A DNA stretch of 64,000 bases, from assembly GCA_963796325.1 (NCBI GenBank), contig CAWCLF010000001.1:558001-622000 (forward strand), in the 5' to 3' direction. Made by a program: the position numbers and the translations under genes. A model generated the notes under the pieces. That model did no database searches. It worked only from the letters and a program-made list of their open reading frames with translations, and was not told where the DNA came from. Origin of the DNA: CAVYGN01 sp963796325 (GTDB lineage Bacteria; Spirochaetota; Brevinematia; Brevinematales; JAOACQ01). Positions 50,273-57,961 of the stretch are shown piece after piece (within the stretch, counting starts at the first letter, position 1; each line of letters opens with the position of its first letter).

Positions 50273-51667
50273 TCAAAACCTAATGCCGATGCATAGCATA
50301 GGGAATAACTGGCTCGCCTGTATGGAATACCTGGCGCCGCCTTCGAGGAAAAACATGCCGTAATCGATTTCCAGCGCCGCCATGGGGGAGATATTGAACG
50401 GATCGCTGAAATAGCAGAAGCCGCCGGCTGAAACGAACGAGCTGAAAGCGCCCGCTTTAATAATATTCAAGGACACCAGGGCCCCGGCGTCGGCTACGAG
50501 GGAACCCCGCAGATACACCCCTCCTGCCATGACCGACAGGCGAAGAGGTTCAAGCGGCAGATATTCAAGGCCGATCGTGCCTCCCAGCCCCCCTTCTAGG
50601 ATCCTGACCGGGAAGTAAATCCTCCTGAATTCCGGCTTGTTTACGCCGCCCGTTTCACCCGCGCCGGTTTTAGGCGTAACGGTCGTCCCGGTGCTGGAAT
50701 TTACGCCTGTTTCGACAACCGGCACGGTGCCGAATGAGACCGACGCGTCGCCGGATTTCTCGATAATAACGGTCTTGCTCCCTAACACCTTGCCGTATTT
50801 TTCAAGGGCTATGGTATGAGTCATACCCGGTTTCATTTTTATATTGAGAGTGCCGTTCGTATCGAGCCTGCCGGCTGAATTGTCGTCTACCATAACGTCC
50901 GCGTTAGGGTAGCCTGGCGCGTCGATCCTTAAAGTTCCCGACGGGGTGTACTTTAAATCGAGATTTTCGTTTTCCCTGGGGCTCACGTTCGTCTCGAAAA
51001 CTATAGCCCCGAGTTTAACGGATTCGAGCGTGATATGCGTATTTTCATCCGCGATGATTTCGTCCGAAAATCCTACGTTCATGGATATGACCTTCTGATT
51101 GACGCCGTTTATATAGAGGTTGTATTTATCCGGCGTATCCGATATATTGAAATTCAGTTTTGCCACGGTGACCGCATGACCCAGGATAAGGCTCGACAGG
51201 TTGCGGATGGCCTTATCGACGGTAACGAACAGGTCGGCGTCGGAACCGCCCGTATAGCTGCGCTTTAACAGCATCTCCCCGGTGGTGACGTCGAACACCT
51301 TTACATTGATGGTGATCGTACTGTTCTTTTTATTTTCTGTGTAATCTCCGGTGATAAGTTCGCCCGCATGAAACGAAAGGCCGATATTCAGGGCGGTTTC
51401 GTCGTCCTCTGTCCTGGCGGAGAGGAAATTCTGCACATCGCCGGATTTCTGAATGAAGCTGTAGGGCACGACATTGACGCCCTGGAGCTTGCCTAAAAAG
51501 GTTATAAACGATTTTGTAATGACCAGGTTGATTGAATTATTCGCTTTTGCGTTTTTATCCATGAAGCCTATAACGGCGATCATCTTGGGACTGTCGCAGT
51601 AGAGCGTCCCGGCAATCATAGCGATCAGGAACGCCGCTGCAGGGATTATCTTTTTTGTCAGAGGCAT
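50273..51667 (-). CDS. Second CsgG-like/PEGA/beta-barrel envelope protein
   Basis: 464 residues. Signal peptide (KKIIPAAAFLIAMIAGTLYC), CsgG/FlgO-like domain (MIAVIGFMDKNAKANNSINLVITKSFITFLGKLQGVNVVPYSFIQKSG, to about 165), two PEGA-like beta segments (PSGTLRIDAPGYPNADVMVDDNSAGRLDTNGTLNIKMKPG), a Thr/Gly linker, and a C-terminal barrel ending MLCIGIRF. Cys22 (LYC) might be lipidated but is not a good lipobox. Start ATG 51667 after GGGGGG. Same architecture as the protein at 35554, with little direct sequence identity. First gene of the run that continues to rnfA. Confidence 0.78.
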   Translation of the reverse strand: MPLTKKIIPAAAFLIAMIAGTLYCDSPKMIAVIGFMDKNAKANNSINLVITKSFITFLGKLQGVNVVPYSFIQKSGDVQNFLSARTEDDETALNIGLSFHAGELITGDYTENKKNSTITINVKVFDVTTGEMLLKRSYTGGSDADLFVTVDKAIRNLSSLILGHAVTVAKLNFNISDTPDKYNLYINGVNQKVISMNVGFSDEIIADENTHITLESVKLGAIVFETNVSPRENENLDLKYTPSGTLRIDAPGYPNADVMVDDNSAGRLDTNGTLNIKMKPGMTHTIALEKYGKVLGSKTVIIEKSGDASVSFGTVPVVETGVNSSTGTTVTPKTGAGETGGVNKPEFRRIYFPVRILEGGLGGTIGLEYLPLEPLRLSVMAGGVYLRGSLVADAGALVSLNIIKAGAFSSFVSAGGFCYFSDPFNISPMAALEIDYGMFFLEGGARYSIQASQLFPMLCIGIRF

Positions 51668-52035
51668 GATCACCCCCCTTTAATAAAAAAATCGATATGA
51701 TGCGCATCCCGGTCAGGCCCGGCAAGCTATGCTTTATCGATTATGTTAAGGACACTTCTAAAAACCGCCCCCCTGGGGCAGCAAGGTAATGTCCCTTGGT
51801 CGGAATTATTAGATTCATTATTACGATTGTTTTCCGGAAATCTGGTTTTTGCCACCGCCCTTACTATGAAAAGAAATTAATAAATTGTCAAATATTATTG
51901 AATTATTATCCATATTGTTGTAGAATTAGTCGCTGTTCCGGGCGGTGCGGATTAAGGAGGCCGGCGTACCCTGGGCCGCGGTGAAAAAATGAAAATTATA
52001 TTTTAAAATTTAATATTTAATAATAGGAAGGGCTT
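51668..52035. other. 368-base divergent intergenic region
   Basis: AT-rich region between the CsgG/barrel gene (minus) and the HD-GYP gene (plus). It holds the HD-GYP promoter (listed separately), a small CCCCCC-TGGGG hairpin near 51770, and a 110-base leader without open frame or recognised riboswitch. I could not find a convincing promoter for the minus-strand operon. Confidence 0.5.
51898..51926 (+). promoter_or_regulatory. Promoter of the HD-GYP gene
   Basis: TTGAAT (51898-51903), 17 bases, TAGAAT (51921-51926). The leader to ATG 52036 would be about 100 bases. The same TAGAAT -10 is used before both tRNA genes. Confidence 0.6.
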
Positions 52036-53241
52036 ATGGATTACAGGGGGGAGCTGGTCCAGATCGAAATTTATACGAATTCTTTATATCCGGGTATGAT
52101 CCTGACGGGCGACGGGTTCGATGAACGCAACGTCAAGGTCATCGAAAAGGATGTGCCTTTGACCGGGGAACTCATCGAAAGCCTGAAGAATAATAATGTA
52201 TTTAAAATACATTATCTGAAAAAAAAGATCGTATTCAAAAAATATGTTTCCAGGAACATGATCAGGGAACAGCATTTCGAAAAGGCGATTTCCATACTCG
52301 ACGATCTGCAGGCCAGGGTGAAGCAGGATAAATCGATCCCGGGGTTTTCGTCGGCAGGCATAACCGAAGTGGTCGACGATTTTATTGCCGATATCAGGCA
52401 GAACAGCGACGCTTACCTTAACCTCCTCGATCTCTGCAGTCTCGACGACTATACTTTTACTCATTCTATAAACGTGGCTGCCATCAGCATTCTTCTCGGC
52501 TTTTCGCTTGGAATGGCCGGGGACAATATCAGGATCGTCGGAATAGCAGGGCTTCTGCATGACATAGGCAAGTCGCTTGTTACGGCGAAAATAATCAAAA
52601 AGGCTTCAAAACTGGACGACCAGGAATGGAAGATCATCAAGAACCATCCCGTATACGGTTATCATATACTCAAAGCCTCGAAAACATTCGGGGAGGCGGT
52701 GGAAAAGGCGGTCCTCTGCCATCATGAATGCTATACGGGCGGCGGATATCCGTTCGGGATAGACAGGAACAAGCAGGGGCTTTTTGCGCAGATAATAACC
52801 ATAGCGGATGTGTTCGACGCCATGACGACTAAAAGGGAATATAAAAACCCCGTTCCTTTTCATGACAGCTTCGCTTTTTTCATGGAAAATTCGGGGGGAA
52901 AGTTCAATCCGAATTATACGCAGGTTTTCCTGCGCGACATTAGCAAAAAACTAAACGAGGAGCCTATCTACCCGAAAAACAGTTATGTATACCTTAATAC
53001 CGGGGAAATCGCGCGCGTCGTGGACCACAGGGGCGGCCCGTTTTCGTTAAGGCCGATCGTAGATGTGTTCCTGTCCCCGAACCTCAAGGGTAAAGGCCTC
53101 CTGCGGATGATGCGGCATCCCATACAGATCGACCTTGAAAGGGACGGCAACCGGTCGATAGTAAAAAGAATAATGGATGTAAAGACGATCGACAGGCTTA
53201 ACAGCATTACCAGGTCATGGGGTGTAAAACAGGAAGATTGA
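52036..53241 (+). CDS. HD-GYP domain protein (probable c-di-GMP phosphodiesterase)
   Basis: 401 residues. An N-terminal DUF3391-like part (VQIEIYTNSLYPGMILTGDGFDERNVKVIEKDVPLTGELIESLKNNNV) precedes the HD-GYP domain: HSINVAAISILLG, GLLHDIGKSLV (HD), KNHPVYGYHIL, CHHECYTGGGYPFG (GYP; usual HHExxDGxGYP, here Thr for Asp), ITIADVFDAMTTKREYK. Most family members hydrolyse c-di-GMP. AGGAAGGG precedes the ATG. It pairs functionally with the PilZ protein at 30802. The following PLD-like gene is 30 bases downstream. Confidence 0.9.
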   Translation: MDYRGELVQIEIYTNSLYPGMILTGDGFDERNVKVIEKDVPLTGELIESLKNNNVFKIHYLKKKIVFKKYVSRNMIREQHFEKAISILDDLQARVKQDKSIPGFSSAGITEVVDDFIADIRQNSDAYLNLLDLCSLDDYTFTHSINVAAISILLGFSLGMAGDNIRIVGIAGLLHDIGKSLVTAKIIKKASKLDDQEWKIIKNHPVYGYHILKASKTFGEAVEKAVLCHHECYTGGGYPFGIDRNKQGLFAQIITIADVFDAMTTKREYKNPVPFHDSFAFFMENSGGKFNPNYTQVFLRDISKKLNEEPIYPKNSYVYLNTGEIARVVDHRGGPFSLRPIVDVFLSPNLKGKGLLRMMRHPIQIDLERDGNRSIVKRIMDVKTIDRLNSITRSWGVKQED

Positions 53242-53271
53242 ACTGCCGATATATAAAGCGGGAGTATGCCG

Positions 53272-54249
53272 ATGTTTAAAAATCGTTTCAGCGTCCCGGC
53301 CATGCTGCTGGCATTGTTCATTGCCGGCCCCGGGATAACCGCTTCATACGGGCGGGCGCTATTCCACGTCGAACCAGACGACGGTAAAGCCTGGCTGTTG
53401 ACCGAAATAGACGGTTCCGCCAAGTATATTGACCTCACGATTTACGAAATGAGCGACAGGGACATACTGGCGGCGCTCTGCAGGGCGCATGCGCGGGGCG
53501 TGTATGTGCGGGTGCTGATAAATCATTTCAGGGACCGCCGTCATGATAAAGTGACCGCTGTCGAAACGAACGTATTGGCCGGGGCAGGAATAGCCTGTAA
53601 ATTTGCAAGTCCGGGATTTCCATTTACTCATGAAAAGTGCATCCTTATAGATGGAAACGAAGCTGTCATAATGTCGCTTAATCTTAACCCGGATTATTTT
53701 AAAACGACAAGGGATTTCGCCGTCGTAACGACCAACAGCGACGATCTCAAAGAGATCGGCAGGGTGTTCGATTCGGACTGGAATTTTAAAAAAGCATATA
53801 TTCTTGAAGATAAAAGCCTGATCTGGTCGCCCGAAACGGCAAGGGACATGCTTACTGCCCTTCTGAGGTCGGCAAAGCGGAACGTCGATATTTACAACGA
53901 GGAGCTGAGGGACAGGGATATCATCCGGGTTTTGACTTTGATTGCGGGAAAAGGGATTAAAGTGAGAGTTATATGTCCTGTCTTGAAAGAGGGCGGCAGA
54001 GACGGCAATCTCGATGGCGCGCAGTCGCTGTCCGGGGCCGGGGCAATGGTCAGGGAGATCAAAGAAAGTAAAAATAAACTGTACATCCATGCAAAAGCGA
54101 TCGTTGTCGACAACAGCGAGGCATATGTCGGATCTATCAATTTTTCAAAGTTTTCGATGGACAGGAACCGCGAGCTCGGGATAATCATAAGCGACGCCGG
54201 TTATATCAAAAGGATCGAGGACGCTTTCGGAAAAGACTGGAACGAATAA
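53272..54249 (+). CDS. Phospholipase D-superfamily protein, exported
   Basis: 325 residues with an N-terminal signal peptide or anchor (FKNRFSVPAMLLALFIAGPGITASYG). Two HKD catalytic motifs: FTHEKCILIDGNEAVIMSLN (about 120-140) and YIHAKAIVVDNSEAYVGSINFSKFS (about 265-290), the last ending with Glu-Leu-Gly as in cardiolipin-synthase-like and minimal PLD enzymes. It could act on phospholipid or nucleic acid in the periplasm. ATG 53272 has GGGAG 8 bases upstream; ATG 53266 is closer than usual. Confidence 0.88.
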   Translation: MFKNRFSVPAMLLALFIAGPGITASYGRALFHVEPDDGKAWLLTEIDGSAKYIDLTIYEMSDRDILAALCRAHARGVYVRVLINHFRDRRHDKVTAVETNVLAGAGIACKFASPGFPFTHEKCILIDGNEAVIMSLNLNPDYFKTTRDFAVVTTNSDDLKEIGRVFDSDWNFKKAYILEDKSLIWSPETARDMLTALLRSAKRNVDIYNEELRDRDIIRVLTLIAGKGIKVRVICPVLKEGGRDGNLDGAQSLSGAGAMVREIKESKNKLYIHAKAIVVDNSEAYVGSINFSKFSMDRNRELGIIISDAGYIKRIEDAFGKDWNE

Positions 54250-54282
54250 GCGGGGATCTCCTGCCGGATCCGCTGCGGATTT

Positions 54283-54311
54283 TTGACAAAAACACCTCCA
54301 TTCATTAGAAT
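54283..54311 (+). promoter_or_regulatory. Promoter of tRNA-Thr (and genes after it)
   Basis: Perfect TTGACA (54283-54288), 17 bases, TAGAAT (54306-54311). The mature tRNA begins 28 bases after the -10 box. Confidence 0.85.
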
Positions 54312-54338
54312 TATGGTCTGTCGTTTTAATATATCGAT

Positions 54339-54411
54339 GCCAATTTAGCTCAATTGGTAGAGCAGCTGATTTGTAATCAGCAGGTTGTGGGTTCAAGTCC
54401 CACAGTTGGCT
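54339..54411 (+). tRNA. tRNA-Thr (anticodon TGT)
   Basis: 73 bases. The acceptor GCCAATT pairs with AGTTGGC (one G-T pair). D arm AGCTC..GAGC, anticodon arm CTGAT-TTGTAAT..ATCAG with TGT, and T arm TGTGGGTTCAAGTCCCACA. Discriminator T; CCA is not encoded. Confidence 0.97.
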
Positions 54412-54415
54412 AATT

Positions 54416-54444
54416 TTGACATACGAATTAAAATAATATAGAAT
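54416..54444 (+). promoter_or_regulatory. Promoter of tRNA-Phe-rpmH-rnpA-yidD
   Basis: TTGACA (54416-54421), 17 bases, TAGAAT (54439-54444): the same boxes and spacing as the promoter of the preceding tRNA, with a different spacer. It starts 5 bases after the tRNA-Thr gene. Confidence 0.85.
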
Positions 54445-54461
54445 ACTCACACTTGTAAATT

Positions 54462-54534
<73 letters not shown>

Positions 54535-54563
54535 TTTTATTTAAATAACCGGGAGAGGCTGTA

Positions 54564-54707
54564 ATGAAAAGAACATACCAGCCCAGCAAGGTCAAAAGGG
54601 CCAGGACGCATGGGTTCAGGAGAAGAATGAAGTCAAAGCATGGACGGGACGTTTTGAACCGCCGCAGGGCCAAAGGTCGCAGCAAGCTTACAGTATCGGA
54701 TGAATAG
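54564..54707 (+). CDS. rpmH: Ribosomal protein L34
   Basis: 47 residues, highly basic: MKRTYQPSKVKRARTHGF, then RRRMKSKHGRDVLNRRRAKGR. This is the near-invariant bacterial L34 sequence. GGGAGAGG is 6 bases before the ATG. Its TAG overlaps the rnpA start by 8 bases. The usual upstream neighbour dnaA is replaced by two tRNA genes. Confidence 0.97.
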   Translation: MKRTYQPSKVKRARTHGFRRRMKSKHGRDVLNRRRAKGRSKLTVSDE

Positions 54708-55056
54708 GCCTTTTTCATACGGCAAGGAGCACAGGCTTAAAAAGAAAAGCGACATCGACGCCGTATACAGGAAAGGCATGGTGTTGAGGTCGTCGTTTTT
54801 CAAGGCCTACATCCTGAAGTCCGGCATCCCGCGCCTTGGCATATCGGTACCCGCAAAACTCGGGAACGCTGTTTTCAGGAACAGCCAGAAAAGGGCCGCG
54901 CGCGAAGTTTTCAGGACCCTGAAAAACGGTTTTGAAACTCCCGGCGACATTATGCTCGTCCTGGTAAAAAGGCCCCCTGACTCCTCTTCGAAAATCAGGG
55001 ATCTCAATAGGATTTTTAAATGTCTTGGAAGGTTTCAGCCTTCGTCAGAAAAGTAG
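54700..55056 (+). CDS. rnpA: Ribonuclease P protein component
   Basis: 118 residues: FSYGKEHRLKKKSDIDAVYRKG at the N terminus, PRLGISVPAKLGNAVFRNSQKRAAREVFR (the RNR-type motif, residues about 45-73), and DIMLVLVKR. It assists RNase P RNA in maturing tRNA 5' ends. The gene overlaps rpmH (8 bases) and yidD (37 bases). Confidence 0.96.
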   Translation: MNRPFSYGKEHRLKKKSDIDAVYRKGMVLRSSFFKAYILKSGIPRLGISVPAKLGNAVFRNSQKRAAREVFRTLKNGFETPGDIMLVLVKRPPDSSSKIRDLNRIFKCLGRFQPSSEK

Positions 55057-55322
55057 CCGCATTTCCTTTCGTATTATATAAAATATTCATCTCGCCTTTA
55101 CTGCCCGCCGCCTGCCTTTACAGGCCGACATGCTCGGAATATTTCAGGGAAGCCATATTAAAGTTCGGGATTATAAAAGGCATGGCGCTGGGTTTCGCAA
55201 GGCTCATGCGCTGCAACGGGTGGTTCTTTGAAGGCGGGGACGATCCCCTGCCGGAAATTTTCAGCTGGAATGCCGTGACGGTTCCGTACAGGGTCTTCAG
55301 GACCCGCAGGTTACGGAGATAA
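55020..55322 (+). CDS. yidD: Membrane protein insertion efficiency factor YidD
   Basis: 100 residues: FPFVLYKIFISPLLPAACLYRPTCSEYFREAILKFGIIKGMALGFARLMRCNGWFFEGGDDPLP, the family signature with the conserved Cys residues. It acts with YidC on membrane protein insertion. It overlaps rnpA by 37 bases, more than usual. yidC, which normally follows, is absent here; a dispersed repeat begins at the yidD stop codon and a group II intron lies beyond. Confidence 0.95.
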   Translation: MSWKVSAFVRKVAAFPFVLYKIFISPLLPAACLYRPTCSEYFREAILKFGIIKGMALGFARLMRCNGWFFEGGDDPLPEIFSWNAVTVPYRVFRTRRLRR

Positions 55323-55500
55323 TCCGCAGATTACGCGGATGGACGCAGATGGGGATCGGTCATAAGGAACGGGAAGACGATCCGAGAATAAACACCAAGC
55401 CCATTTGATCCGGGCCGGAGACAATTTCTCCGGCCTGGTTATGAATCATATAAGGAAAACTCCGGCTAGACCTCCTTGTTCTTGGTATTTGTTATTTTGT
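55320..55500. repeat. Dispersed repeat (copy 1) and hairpin after yidD
   Basis: From the yidD stop codon: CCGCAGATTACGCGGAT, then CGCAGATGGGGATCGGTCAT and AACGGGAA. The same elements in the same order and orientation recur at 62113-62200. Further on, GGCCGGAGA and TCTCCGGCC (about 55412-55434) form a strong hairpin without a T tract. No gene is seen. Confidence 0.6.
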
Positions 55501-57383
55501 ATAGAGTAGGAGGCAGGCTTACGCCTGCCGACCTCTCACACCACCGTACGTACGGTTCCGTATACGGCGGTTCCAAAATATAATTTCTGATAAATACAAA
55601 TCTTATCAAGCATCGATACGAGTCCCAGCTTATCAAAGTATTTCTTGGGAAAAGTAAGGTTCATATGTTTTGCCCCGGAATTCCACCACGGACCTCTCTG
55701 GTTGAATGAGCTTGCGACAGCTTTTTCTTCCTGGAGTCCAGCTTCAATCAGCCGATTTCTCCTAGTCGGGTCTTTTCCATTGCTTCCATAGCATACTTCG
55801 TAAATTCCTTCGAATCCATCCGTCCATTTCTTCCGCGAAGTCTTTTACATTCGCAATGATGAAGTAGTTAATCCATCCCCGGATTTTTGGATTCAGTTCT
55901 TTCCGGATGAATTCGTTTAGATTGCGACCTCTTCCTTTCCTAAGCACTGTTTTCAGGTTATCCTTTATTTTCTCCTTCGATTCCCTTGCCACAAGGATTC
56001 TTGTGTCTTTTCCCGATGTAAACGTGTATCCTAGAAATTTCCTTTTCCACGGCCTGGCTACGGCGCTTTTCTCACGGTTCACTTTCAGCTTGAGTTTCTT
56101 CTCGACGAATCTGCTCACAGAGGCCATTACCCTTTCACCGGCTTTCCTGCTTCTTACATAGATATTACAATCATCAGCATACCGGCAGAAGCTGTGTCCT
56201 CTCTTTCCCAGTTCTTTGTCGAGGTCGTCGAGTATGATGTTTGCTAATAGCGGAGAGAGGTTTCCGCCTTGCGGCGTACCCTTTTCCCTCACCGTAAGTT
56301 CGCCATCCGTCATCATTCCGGCTTTGAGGAATGAACCGATAAGTTTAAGGATTTTCTTATCCTTCACCTTTCGCTAAACCCTTGCCATCAGGATGTCGTG
56401 ATCGACTTCATCGAAGAATTTCGCCAAATCCATATCTACAACCCATCTTTTTCCAGATTGCTGGTATTCTCTTGACTTCATTATGGCTTGTTGTGCCCTT
56501 TTTCCGGGGCGAAAGCCGTAACTCGATTCCGAGAATACCGGTTCAAAGATTGGGCTTAACACCTGATAGAGTGCCTGCTGTATTAGCCGGTCCATAACCG
56601 TCGGGATTCCCAATTGTCGAACCCCGCCCTTCGGCTTCGGAATTTGTACTCCTTTGACCGCTTTCGGCTTGTACCTTCCTTCCAGCAGTTTGACTTTGAT
56701 TTCGGCCCACCGTCCCTTAATGTCGTCTTTCAGCCTTTCGACCGTTACTCCATCAATCCCCGAGGAGCCTTTGTTGCTTACAACCCTATGGTTAAGCTTC
56801 CAGCATGTTCTCGCGTTTGACCAGACGCTCGATTAAACTTGTTCCATCCGGTGTACTCCTTCTTTGATTCTCTGCACGGATACACGCGCTTCGGCTATAT
56901 TTCGGGATTCCGTCCCTATCTTTAGCCTTGGCCGGAAGGTTTTCTTCCGCTTCTGCGTAATTTACCGTGTCAGGATTCATAGTGGTACTCCTATATTCCT
57001 GGTTCTGCCCTTCGCCTCTGATCAGGAGGTTACTATGGCTTCTGCTGACTTCTGACAGGCCCTCTCACCGTCTGCCGGCGGCAATAGCCAATATGTGGCA
57101 GTCTATCAGATCTCCCCGGGTAATGCGCCCGCTCCTTCCCGCTTATACCTGCCGCATATACACCTACGTTTTCCGTGTAAGTATCGGACTTAAGCGATAT
57201 ATGCCGCCTTGTCCAGCGTAAGCGCCTATTTTGCGGTTTCTGTTCGTCAGGCCAGCGTTTTGCCTCCGGCTTCCTTCAGATTCCACCTCACGATGGACAC
57301 CCTTGCCGTTATGGCTAACTGTTCCCCTTACCGGGCCAGTAGCGGACTTGCACCGCTAAGAGCGTGCGCCCTGCCGGGTGCAC
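55501..57383 (-). mobile_element. Group II intron (probably class C)
   Basis: The predicted 5' end reads GTGCACCCGGCAGGGCGCAC at 57383 on the minus strand, followed by GGTGCAAGTCCGCTAC, a typical domain I segment. The predicted 3' end at 55501 reads CTACTCTAT after a GTACGTACGGT-type domain V and a CAGGCGTAAGCCTG domain VI hairpin. A maturase frame fills the middle. The intron follows directly on a rho-independent terminator, the insertion habit of class C introns. Boundaries are from motif reading only. The maturase is broken, so movement would need help in trans. Confidence 0.8.
55526..56980 (-). pseudogene. ltrA: Group II intron reverse transcriptase/maturase, decayed
   Basis: Reading from ATG 56980 (GGAG upstream): an N-terminal part ends at TAA 56792-56794. 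A frame shift to SNKGSSGIDGVTVERLKDDI...GGVRQLGIPTVMDRLIQQAL follows; an in-frame TAG stands at 56371-56373 after DEVDHDILMARV; then GTPQGGNLSPLLANI and the catalytic FCRYADD. After a stop near 55764 a third frame gives NRLIEAG and GPWWNSGAKHMNL, the usual maturase end. Two frameshifts and one stop codon in a 470-residue frame show the gene is inactive as written. Confidence 0.85.
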
Positions 57384-57385
57384 AT

Positions 57386-57424
57386 AAAAAAAAGGCCGCA
57401 TGGATTTCTCCAAACGGCCTTTCA
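57386..57424 (-). terminator. Terminator that forms the 5' exon of the intron
   Basis: On the minus strand AAAGGCCGTTTGG...CATGCGGCC followed by eight T and then ATGT, directly before the intron 5' end. It lies between the IS element and the intron. Which gene it once ended is not visible. Confidence 0.75.
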
Positions 57425-57473
57425 ATTCCCCCGTGTGTTAGGAGTTGTCGCCTAAAATATTAGGGGATAAAAA

Positions 57474-57956
57474 ATGAATAGTCAAATTCATTCAGAAGAA
57501 TTCAGGAAAGCTATAGTTCAAAAGATGTGTATTCCTGGCGGAAAGACCGTGATTGAATTGAGCAAGGAAATAGGAGTGAGTGATCAGACCCTTTACAATT
57601 GGAGGAAAATGATCCAGAATAATGTATCTAGAGGATACCAGGAGAGAAGCCCGAGAGGCTGGAAACTATCTGATAAATATCAGGCGGTATTAGACACTGC
57701 AAGCCAATCGGGAGAAGAGTTGGGCCAGTGGCTAAGGAAAAACGGACTTCAGACAACGCATATCGAACTCTGGAAACAGGAGTGTAAATCAGTGTTATCT
57801 AATAACTCATATAGAGAAGAAAACAAGGGTTTGAAAGCAAAAATCATAGAATTAGAAAAGGAAATTAACCGTAAGGATAAAACTATAGCCGAGGTTACTT
57901 CTCTGCTGGTGCTTAAAAAAAAACTGAACAAGCTATTCGGCAAAGAGGAAGATTAA
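57474..57956 (+). CDS. IS3-family transposase OrfA
   Basis: 160 residues. Helix-turn-helix near the N terminus (EFRKAIVQKMCIPGGKTVIELSKEIGVSDQTLYNWRKMIQ), and a C-terminal leucine-zipper coiled coil (GLKAKIIELEKEINRKDKTIAEVTSLLVLKKKL). Longer than the usual 100 residues because of a middle segment that looks like a second HTH (QSGEELGQWLRKNGLQTTHIELWKQ). An A9 run (57915-57923) near the end can serve for -1 frameshifting into orfB. Confidence 0.9.
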   Translation: MNSQIHSEEFRKAIVQKMCIPGGKTVIELSKEIGVSDQTLYNWRKMIQNNVSRGYQERSPRGWKLSDKYQAVLDTASQSGEELGQWLRKNGLQTTHIELWKQECKSVLSNNSYREENKGLKAKIIELEKEINRKDKTIAEVTSLLVLKKKLNKLFGKEED

Positions 57957-57961
57957 CTCCC

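Noticed and set aside
51927..52035. Possible c-di-GMP riboswitch in the leader of the HD-GYP gene
   Set aside because: No GEMM-type conserved loops or paired stems could be recognised in the 110-base leader.
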